A stretch of 64,000 bases of DNA, taken from the NCBI RefSeq assembly GCF_017573465.1, contig NZ_JAGEPF010000029.1, positions 62,001-126,000 on the forward strand, read 5' to 3'. The stretch comes from Actinomadura violacea. Its GTDB lineage: Bacteria; Actinomycetota; Actinomycetes; Streptosporangiales; Streptosporangiaceae. Within the stretch, counting starts at the first letter, position 1; each line of letters starts with the position of its first letter. Below, piece by piece: positions 1 through 8,053 of this stretch. The notes beneath the pieces are model-generated. The model saw nothing but the letters and a program-made list of their open reading frames with translations. It did no database searches and had not been told where the DNA came from. The translations under genes and the position numbers were made by a program.

Positions 1-238
1 GGTGCTGCAGGACGCCTTCGAGGAGTCCAAGCGGGTGTGGCTGGAGCGCCGCCGCCTGCTCACCGACACCACCCCCTGGCTGCTGGACGAGCTGGAGACC
101 CAGGCGCGCCTCTTCGGCGACGACTGGATGCCGTACGGCGCCGACGCCAACGCCGCGATGGTCGCGGCGTTCTGCGAGGAACTGCACGAGCAGGGCATCG
201 CGCCCCGCCCCATCAAGGCCGAGGAGGTCTTCGCGTGA
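1..238 (+). CDS. C-terminal fragment, 4,5-dihydroxyphthalate decarboxylase-like / solute-binding-fold protein (5' truncated)
   Basis: Only the last 78 or so codons are in the window; the frame is open to the left edge, so the start lies outside. The visible tail contains a helix rich in Glu/Arg, then a segment WMPYGADANAAMV and a terminal EEVF. The pattern (PYG followed by N and a C-terminal helix) resembles the end of 4,5-dihydroxyphthalate decarboxylase-family proteins, which share the periplasmic-binding-protein fold. The stop overlaps the next start by four bases (GTGA), so it is the upstream partner of the nitrilase and transporter genes. The family assignment rests on a short tail and is tentative; an ABC substrate-binding protein of related fold is the alternative. 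Confidence 0.5.
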   Translation, partial: VLQDAFEESKRVWLERRRLLTDTTPWLLDELETQARLFGDDWMPYGADANAAMVAAFCEELHEQGIAPRPIKAEEVFA

Positions 239-1044
239 GGATCGCCGTGGGCCAGTTCGCCTCCACCGAGGACTGGCAGACCAACCTCAAGACCTGCATG
301 ACGCTCATCGACGAGGCCGCGGAAGGCGGCGCGGACCTGCTCGTCCTGCCCGAGGACTCCCTCGCCCTGTTCATCGACGAGCCCGACCGGATCGCCGAGG
401 TCGCGCAGCCGCTCGACGGCCCGTTCGTCACGGGCCTGCTGGAGCACACCGCGGGCACGCGCACGACCGTCGTCGTGGGGATCCACGAGCCCGCCGGTGG
501 CGGCAAGGTGCACAACACCCTCGCCGCGATCCGCGACGGCGCCGTCGTCGCCGTCTACCGGAAGGTCCACCTGTACGACGCGTTCGGCTCGCGGGAGTCC
601 GACCGCGTCCGCCCCGGCGACGGCGAGCCGGTCGTGTTCGACTGCGCCGGCTGGCGGGTGGGGCTCATGACCTGCTACGACGTAAGATTCCCGGAAATGG
701 CCAGGCTGCTGGTCGACGCGGGCGCGCAGGTGCTCGCGCTGCCGGCGGCCTGGGTGCGCGGCCCCGCCAAGGAGCGGCACTGGGAGGTCATGGTCACCGC
801 CCGGGCGCTGGAGAACACCTGCTACGTGGCGGCCTCCGGCGAGTGCGGCCGCCGCAACATCGGCGCGAGCATGGTCGTCGACCCGCTCGGCATCGTCCGC
901 GACCGGCTCGCCGACCGGCCCGGGCTGCTGTGGGCGGTCGCCGACCGCGAGGAGCTCGACGAGGCCCGGCGCAAGCTCCCGGTGCTCGCGAACCGGCGCT
1001 TCCGCGTCGACCCGTCCATCCGGCCGAGAGAGGAGACGGCATGA
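235..1044 (+). CDS. Carbon-nitrogen hydrolase (nitrilase superfamily amidase)
   Basis: A 269-residue cytoplasmic hydrolase of the nitrilase superfamily, which cleaves C-N bonds in amides, nitriles or carbamoyl compounds. The catalytic triad is visible: Glu40 in LPEDS, Lys110 in YRKVHLYD and Cys147 in MTCYDVRFPE. Length and the CYDVRFPE motif are closest to the amidase branch that includes deaminated-glutathione amidase. The start is the GTG overlapping the previous stop; the same frame stays open further upstream but that part is the shadow of the preceding gene. The 3' end overlaps the next start (ATGA), so it is co-translated with an amino-acid-type ABC transporter, suggesting it processes the imported compound. 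The substrate cannot be read from sequence. Confidence 0.9.
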   Translation: MRIAVGQFASTEDWQTNLKTCMTLIDEAAEGGADLLVLPEDSLALFIDEPDRIAEVAQPLDGPFVTGLLEHTAGTRTTVVVGIHEPAGGGKVHNTLAAIRDGAVVAVYRKVHLYDAFGSRESDRVRPGDGEPVVFDCAGWRVGLMTCYDVRFPEMARLLVDAGAQVLALPAAWVRGPAKERHWEVMVTARALENTCYVAASGECGRRNIGASMVVDPLGIVRDRLADRPGLLWAVADREELDEARRKLPVLANRRFRVDPSIRPREETA

Positions 1045-1991
1045 GGGGCCGCACGGCGATCTCCGCCGCCCTCGCGGGCGCGCTGCTCGCCGCGACGGCC
1101 GCGTGCGGCGCGAACCCGCCCGAGGCCGAGGGGATCCTCGGCGGCGGCAAGTCCGCGCAGGGCGTCAAGGAGGCCGACCTCCGCCAGACCGTCGACCACG
1201 CGCTGCACGACGCGCTGCCCGCCAAGAACAAGGCGTCCGGCAAGCTGATCTCGGTCAACAACGGCTCGTTCCCGCCGTACGAGATCGCCGGGTCGGACGG
1301 CCGGTCGCTGTCCGGGGCGTCCGCCGACCTCGCCACCGCGCTCAGCCAGCTGCTCGGCGTGAAGATCGAGCACGTCACCGTCGACGGGCTGCCGAGCGAG
1401 CTGACCGGCATCAAGGCCGGCCGGTACGACTTCGCGCTCGGCCCGATCGGCGACTTCCCCGAACGGGAGGGCGACAACGTCTTCGTCGACTGGGTGCGCG
1501 AGTTCGTCGTCTTCGCCGTCCCGAAGGGCAACCCGAAGCACATCGGGTCCATCGCCGACACCTGCGGGCTGAAGATCTCGGTGATGGCGGGCGGCTCCGC
1601 CGAGGACGTCGCCAAGAAGCAGTCGGGGACCTGCGTCCAGCAGGGCAGGCCCGCCGTGCAGGTCCAGTCGTACAAGGACCAGCCGACCGCGACCCTCGCC
1701 GTCCGCTCGCACCGCGCCGACGCGTTCTTCTCCTCGCAGGCGCCGCTCGGCTACTTCGTCAAGCAGTCCGGCGACGACCTGCAGCTCGCGGGCACCGGCA
1801 AGGCCAACGGCTTCGACGACCTGTACCAGGGCGCCGTCGTGGGCAAGGACTCGCCGCTGAAGGACGTCCTGCTGCGGGCGCTGCGCAAGCTCGTGGAGAA
1901 CGGCACCTACAAGAAGGTCATGACCGAATGGGGCCTGACCGCGAACATGCTCGACGCGCCGGGCATGAACCTGGCGCCCAGGGAGGGGTGA
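1041..1991 (+). CDS. ABC transporter substrate-binding lipoprotein, polar amino acid family
   Basis: A 316-residue extracytoplasmic binding lipoprotein. The N-terminus has a short basic start, a hydrophobic stretch and a lipobox-like AATAACG around residue 20, giving a lipid-anchored mature protein. The body has the bilobed amino-acid-binding pattern (FPPYEI, then SGASADLATALSQLLG, then a GSIADTCGLKISVMAGG linker), as in SBP_bac_3 family proteins for Glu, Gln, His or opine-type ligands. The ATG overlaps the nitrilase stop by four bases; the permease begins 7 bases after its stop. It supplies the ligand specificity of this importer, but the ligand is unknown. Confidence 0.92.
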   Translation: MRGRTAISAALAGALLAATAACGANPPEAEGILGGGKSAQGVKEADLRQTVDHALHDALPAKNKASGKLISVNNGSFPPYEIAGSDGRSLSGASADLATALSQLLGVKIEHVTVDGLPSELTGIKAGRYDFALGPIGDFPEREGDNVFVDWVREFVVFAVPKGNPKHIGSIADTCGLKISVMAGGSAEDVAKKQSGTCVQQGRPAVQVQSYKDQPTATLAVRSHRADAFFSSQAPLGYFVKQSGDDLQLAGTGKANGFDDLYQGAVVGKDSPLKDVLLRALRKLVENGTYKKVMTEWGLTANMLDAPGMNLAPREG

Positions 1992-1998
1992 ACCGGCG

Positions 1999-2943
1999 GT
2001 GACCATGACCGAGAAGCGCTCCGGCGACACCGTCGCCGACGTCGACGTGGCCGGCGCCGCGCACGTCCGGCACCCGCTGCGGTGGGTGGCCTCGCTGGTC
2101 GTGCTGGTCCTCGCGGCCCAGTTCGCCCACCTGCTGTGGACCAACGACAACTTCCAGTGGGACGTCGTCGGCCGCTACGTCAACGCCTCCCTCATCGGGG
2201 ACGGCATCGCCATCACGCTGGAGCTGACCGTCATCGCGATGGCGGTCGGCATCGCCGGCGGGATCCTGCTCGCGGTCGGCCGGCTGTCGGACAACCCGCT
2301 GCTGCGCGCCGCGTGCGGGCTGTACGTGTGGTTCTTCCGCGGCATCCCCGTGCTGGTGCAGCTGGTGATCTGGTACAACCTGTCGGCGCTGCTGCCGCGC
2401 ATCTCGGTCGGGATCCCGTTCGGGCCGGAGTTCGCGCACGGCAGCACCAACCAGCTCATCACCCCGCTGGTCGCGGCCGTCCTCGGGCTCGGCCTGAACG
2501 AGGCCGCCTACATGGCCGAGATCATCCGCGGCGGGCTGCTGGCCGTCGACCCGGGCCAGACCGAGGCCGCCCAGGCGCTCGGGATGGGCGGCGTCCGCAC
2601 GTTCCGCCGGATCGTGCTGCCGCAGGCGATGCGGTTCATCGTGCCGCCCACCGGCAGCCAGGTGATCAACATGCTGAAGGCGACGTCGCTGGTCAGCGTG
2701 ATCGCGCTCGCCGACCTGCTCTACACCGTCCAGTCCATCTACAACCGGACGTTCCAGACCATCCCGCTGCTGCTCGTCGCCTGCCTCTGGTACCTGGTGA
2801 TCACCTCGATCCTGTACGTCGGGCAGTCGTTCATCGAGCACCACTACGCGCGCGGCGCGACCCGCAACGCCCGGCAGGGCTTCTGGGACTTCGTCCTGAT
2901 GCGGCGCCGCCGCCCGGTTCCGCCCCCGGAGGTGACCGCTTGA
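1999..2943 (+). CDS. ABC transporter permease, polar amino acid family
   Basis: A 314-residue inner-membrane permease of the His/Glu/Gln/Arg/opine family. It has about five hydrophobic segments and the EAA-type cytoplasmic loop that docks the ATPase (EIIRGGLLAVDPGQTEAAQALGMG). The family motif FFRGIPVLVQL is present around residue 112. It starts at GTG 1999; an internal Met at residue 3 is an alternative. Only one permease gene is present, so the channel is probably a homodimer. Its last codons overlap the ATPase start. Confidence 0.93.
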   Translation: MTMTEKRSGDTVADVDVAGAAHVRHPLRWVASLVVLVLAAQFAHLLWTNDNFQWDVVGRYVNASLIGDGIAITLELTVIAMAVGIAGGILLAVGRLSDNPLLRAACGLYVWFFRGIPVLVQLVIWYNLSALLPRISVGIPFGPEFAHGSTNQLITPLVAAVLGLGLNEAAYMAEIIRGGLLAVDPGQTEAAQALGMGGVRTFRRIVLPQAMRFIVPPTGSQVINMLKATSLVSVIALADLLYTVQSIYNRTFQTIPLLLVACLWYLVITSILYVGQSFIEHHYARGATRNARQGFWDFVLMRRRRPVPPPEVTA

Positions 2944-3752
2944 GCACGCTGGAGAAGGACAAGCCGCAGGACGAGGACGCGCCCCGCAGCGGGGTGCCGA
3001 TGGTCCGGGCGCGGGGCGTCCGCAAGAGGTTCGGGCACCTGGAGGTGCTGAAGGGCGTCGACCTCGACGTGGACCCCGGCGAGGTCGTGGTGGTCCTCGG
3101 GCCGTCCGGGTCGGGCAAGTCGACGTTCCTGCGGTGTGTCAACCACCTGGAGACCATCGACGGCGGCTCGGTGCACGTCGACGGCGAGCTGATCGGGTTC
3201 AGCGCGTCCGGCGGGAAGGTGCGGCATCTGCGCAAGCGGGACGTCACCCGGCAGCGCCGCGAGATCGGCATGGTGTTCCAGCAGTTCAACCTGTTCCCGC
3301 ACCTGACCGTCCTGCAGAACGTCATCGAGGCGCCCACCGGCGTGCGCCGCGAGCCCCGCGGGCAGGCCCGAGAGCGGGCCCGCGGGCTGCTCGCCAAGGT
3401 CGGCCTCGCCGACAAGGCGGACGGCTACCCGCGGCAGCTGTCCGGCGGCCAGCAGCAGCGCGTCGCCATCGCCCGCGCGCTGGCGATGCGGCCGAAGCTG
3501 ATGCTGTTCGACGAGCCGACGAGCGCGCTGGACCCCGAGCTGGTCGGCGACGTGCTGGAGACGATGAAGACCCTCGCCGAGGAGGGCCTCACCATGATCG
3601 TCGTCACGCACGAGGTCGGCTTCGCGCGCGAGGTGGCCGACCGGGTCGTGTTCATGGACGGCGGCGTCGTGGTCGAATCGGGGCGTCCCAGTGACGTGCT
3701 CGACAACCCGTCCAACGAGCGCACGAAGGCGTTCCTCAGCAAGGTCCTCTGA
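2940..3752 (+). CDS. ABC transporter ATP-binding protein, polar amino acid family
   Basis: A 270-residue ATPase that energises the importer encoded just upstream. Walker A GPSGSGKST lies at residues 54-62, the Q-loop in FQQFNLFPH, the signature LSGGQQQR from residue 167 and Walker B LMLFDEP at 187-193, followed by the switch His in VVTHEVGF. I chose the TTG at 2940, which overlaps the permease stop (TTGA); an ATG at 3000 would give a protein without the charged N-terminal tail and still intact. The gene ends just before a strong hairpin, so this is the last gene of the operon. Confidence 0.93.
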   Translation: MSTLEKDKPQDEDAPRSGVPMVRARGVRKRFGHLEVLKGVDLDVDPGEVVVVLGPSGSGKSTFLRCVNHLETIDGGSVHVDGELIGFSASGGKVRHLRKRDVTRQRREIGMVFQQFNLFPHLTVLQNVIEAPTGVRREPRGQARERARGLLAKVGLADKADGYPRQLSGGQQQRVAIARALAMRPKLMLFDEPTSALDPELVGDVLETMKTLAEEGLTMIVVTHEVGFAREVADRVVFMDGGVVVESGRPSDVLDNPSNERTKAFLSKVL

Positions 3753-3758
3753 CGGCCT

Positions 3759-3800
3759 CCGCAGCGCCCGGCCCCGTGTTCCAGGGGCCGGGCGCTGCGG
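3759..3800. terminator. Strong hairpin terminator between convergent genes
   Basis: Two perfect 17-base arms (3759-3775 and 3784-3800) flank an 8-base loop. It lies 6 bases after the ABC ATPase stop and 23 bases before the end of the converging TetR gene, so it can serve both strands. There is no clear U-tract, as is usual in high-GC actinomycetes. Confidence 0.85.
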
Positions 3801-3823
3801 CGTGCGGCCGGAACGGCGGGGGA

Positions 3824-4480
3824 TCAGAGGCGGTGGGCGATCCCGTCCAGGAGGTAGTCGAGGCCGCGTGCGAACGCGTCGTCCCAGTCGTGGCCGCTGA
3901 GATGCCCGTGCGCGGCGAGGCTCGGGTAGCGGTCGCGCTCCCGGGCGAGCAGGCCGTCCGCCGCCTCCCGCCCTTCGTCGGCACCACCTGAGGCGACCTG
4001 CATCAGTGCGGAGCCGATGACGAAGTTGGCGAGCCCGTAGGCCGCCGCGACCAGGTCCGGGCCGGTGAGGCCCGCGCCGGCCAGCGCGGAGTGCAGGAAC
4101 TCGGTGCGCGCCAGGACGTTCGGCCCGAGCAGCGGCCGCCCGAGCACGGCGACCGACCAGGGGTGGCGGAGCATCGCCGCCCGCCAGCCGTGCACCAGCG
4201 AGGCCGCGTCCGCGCGCCAGCCGTCCGTCCGGCCGGACGGCACCGCCACCTCGCCGAAGATCGTGTCGAGCGCGAGGTCCAGCACGTCGTCCTTGGTCTT
4301 GACGTGCCAGTACAGCGTCGTGGAGCCGGTGTCCAGGCGCTCGGCGAGCCGGCGCATCGTCAGCCGGTCCGCGCCCTCCTCGTCCAGCAGCGCCACGGCC
4401 TCGGCGACGATCCGCCCGCGGCTCAGCGGCGGCGCCTCGCGCCGGGGCCGGGTCTCGCGCAGCCACACGCTCTCGGTCAT
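3824..4480 (-). CDS. TetR family transcriptional regulator
   Basis: A 218-residue TetR-type repressor. The N-terminal helix-turn-helix is seen in IVAEAVALLDEEGADRLTMR followed by RLAERLDTGSTTLYWHV (about residues 24-60), and the C-terminal half fits the TetR_C ligand-binding domain of tetracycline-repressor-like members. It is divergent from the ABC-F gene with 73 bases between the starts, so it probably controls that gene and itself. A TAGCCT -10-like hexamer (minus strand, 4492-4487) ends 6 bases from the ATG, which suggests a leaderless transcript. Confidence 0.9.
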   Translation of the reverse strand: MTESVWLRETRPRREAPPLSRGRIVAEAVALLDEEGADRLTMRRLAERLDTGSTTLYWHVKTKDDVLDLALDTIFGEVAVPSGRTDGWRADAASLVHGWRAAMLRHPWSVAVLGRPLLGPNVLARTEFLHSALAGAGLTGPDLVAAAYGLANFVIGSALMQVASGGADEGREAADGLLARERDRYPSLAAHGHLSGHDWDDAFARGLDYLLDGIAHRL

Positions 4481-4486
4481 GGAAGC

Positions 4487-4553
4487 AGGCTAGTACATTG
4501 GGCGGGCACCAGATCAACGATCCGGTTACCCGAACACCGTACGAGGAGGGGTG
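4487..4553. promoter_or_regulatory. Divergent promoter region between TetR and ABC-F genes
   Basis: The intergenic stretch holds a minus-strand -10-like hexamer TAGCCT at 4492-4487, 6 bases before the TetR start, and the ABC-F ribosome binding site AGGAGGGG at 4544-4551. A short imperfect symmetry CGGT(N9)ACCG lies at about 4523-4539 and could be part of an operator. No long perfect palindrome was found. Confidence 0.45.
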
Positions 4554-6131
4554 ATGGGACACATCGAGGTGAGCCGCCTGACGTACCTGCTGCCGGACGG
4601 CCGGGCGCTGCTGGACGACGTCTCCTTCCGCATCGGCGAGGGGGCGAAGGGCGCGCTCGTCGGCCCGAACGGCGCGGGAAAGACCACCCTGCTGCGCCTG
4701 ATCGCCGGGGACGTCGCGCCGTCGGACGGGACCGTGGCGAGCACCGGCGGGCTCGGAGTGATGCGGCAGTTCATCGGCGGTGTCCGGGACGACCGGACCG
4801 TCCGCGACCTGCTGCTCTCGGTGGCGCCCGCGCCGGTCCGCGCCGCCGCCGCGGCCCTGGCGCAGGCGGAGCGCGAACTGGACGAGACCGAGGAGAGCCA
4901 GCTCGCCTACGCGCGGGCCATCGCCGACTACACCGACGCCGGCGGCTACGGCATCGAGGTCGTCTGGGACACCTGCACGACCGCCGCGCTCGGCCTGCCC
5001 TTCGACCGCGCTGAGGCGCGCGGCGTGGGCACGCTGTCGGGCGGCGAGCAGAAGCGGCTCGTCCTGGAGGCGCTGTTGCGCGGTCCCGACGAGGTGCTCC
5101 TGCTCGACGAGCCCGACAACTACCTGGACGTGCCCGGCAAGGAGTGGCTGGCGGAACGGCTGCGGGCGACGGGCAAGACCGTCCTGCTGGTCTCGCACGA
5201 CCGGCGGCTGCTCGCCGACGCCGCCGACCGGATCGTCACGGTGGAGTCCCGCGACCTGTGGGTGCACGGCGGAGGGTTCGCCGGGTACGCGACGGCGCGG
5301 CGCGAGCGCACCGGACGGCTGCACGAGCGGCGCCGCCGGTGGGACGAGGAGCACGCGCGGCTGAAACGGCTGGTCCACACGCTGCGGCAGCGGGCGGCGA
5401 GCAACGACGCGGTCGCCTCGTCGTACCAGGCGGCGCGCACGCGGCTGCGCAGGTTCGAGGAGGCCGGGCCGCCGCGGAGCGCGCCGAAGGAGCAGAACGT
5501 GCGGATGCGGCTGCGCGGCGGCCGCACCGGCAAGCGCGCCCTGGTGTGCGCGTCGCTGGAGCTGACCGGCCTCGTCCGCCCCTTCGACCTGGAGGTCCGG
5601 TACGGCGAGCGGGTCGCGGTGCTCGGCTCGAACGGCTCGGGCAAGTCGACGTTCCTGCGGCTGCTCGCCGGGGCGGACGTCCCGCACCGCGGCGAGGCGC
5701 GGCTCGGCGCGCGGGTCGTCCCCGGTCACTTCGTCCAGACGCACGCGCGGCCCGACCTGCGCGACCGGACGCCCGCCGAGATCGTCATGACCGGGCACGC
5801 CCTGACCCGCAACGACGCGATGGCGGCGCTGGCCCGCTACGAGCTGGCACCCGCCGGGTCGCGGCCGTTCGAGACGCTGTCGGGCGGGCAGCAGGCGCGG
5901 CTGCAGATCCTGCTGCTGGAGCTGTCCGGCGCGACGCTCCTGCTGCTCGACGAGCCGACCGACAACCTCGACCTGGCGAGCGCCGAGGCGCTGCAGGACG
6001 GGCTCGCGTCGTACGCCGGGACCGTCCTGGCCGTCACGCACGACCGCTGGTTCGCCGCCGACTTCGACCGGTACCTGGTGTTCGGCGCGGACGGCCGGGT
6101 CGCGGAGTCGGACGAGCCGGTCTGGGCATAG
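4554..6131 (+). CDS. ABC-F family ATPase (ribosome protection / translation factor type)
   Basis: A 525-residue protein with two ATPase domains in one chain and no membrane segments, the hallmark of ABC-F proteins that bind the ribosome and rescue or protect it. The first domain has Walker A GPNGAGKTT near residue 38, signature LSGGEQKR and Walker B LLLDEPDNYLD; the second has GSNGSGKST near residue 361, LSGGQQAR and LLLDEPTDNLD. The linker between them (about residues 240-320) is highly charged and Arg-rich, as in the P-site tRNA interaction motif. ATG 4554 is preceded by a good Shine-Dalgarno sequence. Pairing with a divergent TetR gene suggests drug-inducible resistance rather than housekeeping EttA; the drug class is unknown. 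Confidence 0.9.
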   Translation: MGHIEVSRLTYLLPDGRALLDDVSFRIGEGAKGALVGPNGAGKTTLLRLIAGDVAPSDGTVASTGGLGVMRQFIGGVRDDRTVRDLLLSVAPAPVRAAAAALAQAERELDETEESQLAYARAIADYTDAGGYGIEVVWDTCTTAALGLPFDRAEARGVGTLSGGEQKRLVLEALLRGPDEVLLLDEPDNYLDVPGKEWLAERLRATGKTVLLVSHDRRLLADAADRIVTVESRDLWVHGGGFAGYATARRERTGRLHERRRRWDEEHARLKRLVHTLRQRAASNDAVASSYQAARTRLRRFEEAGPPRSAPKEQNVRMRLRGGRTGKRALVCASLELTGLVRPFDLEVRYGERVAVLGSNGSGKSTFLRLLAGADVPHRGEARLGARVVPGHFVQTHARPDLRDRTPAEIVMTGHALTRNDAMAALARYELAPAGSRPFETLSGGQQARLQILLLELSGATLLLLDEPTDNLDLASAEALQDGLASYAGTVLAVTHDRWFAADFDRYLVFGADGRVAESDEPVWA

Positions 6132-6157
6132 CCGGACGGTGCAGGCATAGCGTGATG

Positions 6158-6186
6158 GTGATAGCGGGGGACGAGACGGGTATTTG
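6158..6186 (+). promoter_or_regulatory. Candidate promoter/operator of the formamidase gene, matching the kynurenine operon promoter
   Basis: GTGATAGC (6158-6165) and GGTATTTG (6179-6186) are separated by 13 bases. Exactly the same two octamers with the same 13-base gap occur at 8066-8094 before the kynurenine operon. Read as a promoter, GTGATA and TATTTG are 17 bases apart, ideal for -35/-10 elements; read as an operator they are two half sites. The start codon lies about 50 bases downstream. Confidence 0.65.
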
Positions 6187-6240
6187 ATCGATCCGGGGCG
6201 CCGGCGGGAGGCTGGGGCGGACCGGGAGGGGTGGGTGGTC

Positions 6241-7113
6241 GTGGTCGACCTGGACGACTGGCCGGGCAGCGAACTGAGCGACGAGGAACTGGACGTCGCC
6301 TACAACGTGCGGCGCAAGGCCGGGCCGGAGCTGTTCGAGCGGCACATGGCCCGGTACCGGGCCGAGTCCGAGAGCGCCGTGGACGGGCTGCCGGGGCATC
6401 CCGGGATCGTCTACGACGAGGCGAGCGGCGAGCGGCTGGACGTGTGGGGCGTCGGCGACGACGGTCCACGGCCGGTGTTCGTGTTCCTGCACGGCGGCTA
6501 CTGGATGGCGCTGTCGCGCGCGGACTCCTCGTTCATGGCGCGCACGCTCCACGAGCACGGCATCGCCACGGTCGTGCCGGACTACACGCTCGCGCCGAAG
6601 GCGACGCTGGAGGAGATCGTCCGGCAGGTGCGCGCGTCCATCGCCTGGGTGCACCGGCACGGCCGCGAGCACGGCCTCGACCCCGGGCGGATCGTCGTCG
6701 GCGGCAGTTCGGCGGGCGGCCACCTGACCGGCATGACGATGGTCGGCGGGTGGCAGGAGGAGCTCGGCCTGCCGGAGGACGTGGTGAAGGCGGCGATGCC
6801 GTTCAGCGGGCTGTTCGACATCCGCCCGATCACCCGCGTCTACGTCAACGAGTACGTGAAGCTGGACGTGGAGCGCGCGGCGGCGCTCAGCCCGGCGCTG
6901 CTGCCGCACGGGCGGCGCTGCCCGGCGGTCGTCGCGGTCGCCGAGCACGACGGCGCCGGCTTCGTCGGGCAGTCGCGGGCGTTCGCGCCGCTGTGGGGCG
7001 CGGGCGAGGCGATGGTGGTGCCGGACCGCGACCACTTCGACGTCGTCCTCGACCTCGCGGACGCGGAGTCGGCGGTCGGCCGCGCGCTGCTGGGCCTCGT
7101 CCGGTCGCTGTGA
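6241..7113 (+). CDS. Alpha/beta hydrolase, probable arylformamidase (N-formylkynurenine hydrolase)
   Basis: About 290 residues. It has the HGGYW motif (FVFLHGGYWMALSR) that gives the oxyanion hole in the esterase/arylformamidase branch, a nucleophile elbow GGSSAGGH, and a late Asp/His pair (AEHDGAG, DRDHFDV). In the kynurenine pathway this enzyme turns N-formylkynurenine into kynurenine and formate, which fits the kynureninase operon next door and the promoter shared with it. GTG 6241 is chosen because it follows GGGAGGG at about 10 bases; GTG 6235 is nearly as good, and TTG 6184 would overlap the putative -10. Its stop abuts the stop of the converging LysR gene with no gap. A general carboxylesterase remains possible. 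Confidence 0.75.
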   Translation: MVDLDDWPGSELSDEELDVAYNVRRKAGPELFERHMARYRAESESAVDGLPGHPGIVYDEASGERLDVWGVGDDGPRPVFVFLHGGYWMALSRADSSFMARTLHEHGIATVVPDYTLAPKATLEEIVRQVRASIAWVHRHGREHGLDPGRIVVGGSSAGGHLTGMTMVGGWQEELGLPEDVVKAAMPFSGLFDIRPITRVYVNEYVKLDVERAAALSPALLPHGRRCPAVVAVAEHDGAGFVGQSRAFAPLWGAGEAMVVPDRDHFDVVLDLADAESAVGRALLGLVRSL

Positions 7114-8043
7114 TCAGGCCGCCGCGATCTTGGTGGCCTCGCGGCGCAGGTGCTCCAGCATCAGCCGGGCGGACGGCGTCGGCGCGCGGTGCGCGGGCAG
7201 CGTGACGCCGACCTGGCGGCGGACCGTCTCCAGCGGCACCGGCAGCGGCGCGATGTCGGCGTCGGTCTCGGCGACCAGCTGCGGCAGCGCGGCGATCATG
7301 TCGGTGTCGCGGACCAGCGTCCGGACGGTCAGCACCGACGTGCACTCGACCAGGTCGCCGGGCGGCTCCAGCCCGCCGGCGCGGAACACCTGCTCCAGCT
7401 CGGTGCGCAGCGCGGTCTGCTCCAGCGGCAGCACCCACGGGTAGTCGAGCAGGTCGGCGAGGGCGAGGCCGGGGCGGGACCGGGCCGGATGGCCGTGCCG
7501 GGCGACCAGCCGGATCGGCTCGCCGTACAGGGTGACCTGGCGCAGCCCGCGCAGGTCGCCGATCGGGTTGAGGCGGCCGAGGATCAGGTCGATCTCGCCG
7601 TCCAGCAGCCGCGGCACCTGCGCGTCGAAGGTGGCCTCCTGGACGATCACGGTGATGCCGGGGCGGTCCCGCTTGAGCGCCGCGATTGCGCGCGGCAGCA
7701 GCACGTTCGAGCCGGCGAGCAGGGTGCCGATGGTGACGGTGCCGACCTCGCCGTCGGCGAGCCCGGTGATCCGCTCGCCGGCCCGGCGCAGCTCGGCCAG
7801 CACGGCGCGGGCGTGCTCGACGAACGCGTCGCCGAACATCGTCGGCGTCACGCCGCGCGGGCCGCGGGTGAACAGCTCGACGCCGAGGATGTGCTCGACC
7901 TCGCGCAGGCTGCGCGTCACCGCGGGCTGCGCGAGCCGCAGGTGCTCGGCGGCGCGCAGCACGCTGCCCTGGTCGGCGATGGCCACGACGAGGACCAGGT
8001 GCCGCAGCTTGAGCCGCCCGTTGAGCAGGTCGATCGCACGCAT
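7114..8043 (-). CDS. LysR family transcriptional regulator of the kynurenine cluster
   Basis: A 309-residue LysR-type regulator. The N-terminal winged helix-turn-helix is seen in HLRLAQPAVTRSLREVEHILGVELFTRGPRGVTPT (about residues 33-70), and the rest is the substrate-binding-fold effector domain. The N-terminal sequence is similar to regulators of aromatic ring-cleavage operons such as PcaQ. It is divergent from the dehydrogenase-led operon and convergent with the formamidase gene, so it is the obvious candidate regulator of both. A pathway intermediate (for instance kynurenine or 3-hydroxyanthranilate) is a reasonable effector, but that is inference. Confidence 0.92.
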   Translation of the reverse strand: MRAIDLLNGRLKLRHLVLVVAIADQGSVLRAAEHLRLAQPAVTRSLREVEHILGVELFTRGPRGVTPTMFGDAFVEHARAVLAELRRAGERITGLADGEVGTVTIGTLLAGSNVLLPRAIAALKRDRPGITVIVQEATFDAQVPRLLDGEIDLILGRLNPIGDLRGLRQVTLYGEPIRLVARHGHPARSRPGLALADLLDYPWVLPLEQTALRTELEQVFRAGGLEPPGDLVECTSVLTVRTLVRDTDMIAALPQLVAETDADIAPLPVPLETVRRQVGVTLPAHRAPTPSARLMLEHLRREATKIAAA

Positions 8044-8053
8044 ACCGCTTTGA

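Noticed and set aside
6184..6240. A longer formamidase start at TTG 6184
   Set aside because: It would place the start inside the putative -10 element and add residues without family match; GTG 6235/6241 has the ribosome binding site.
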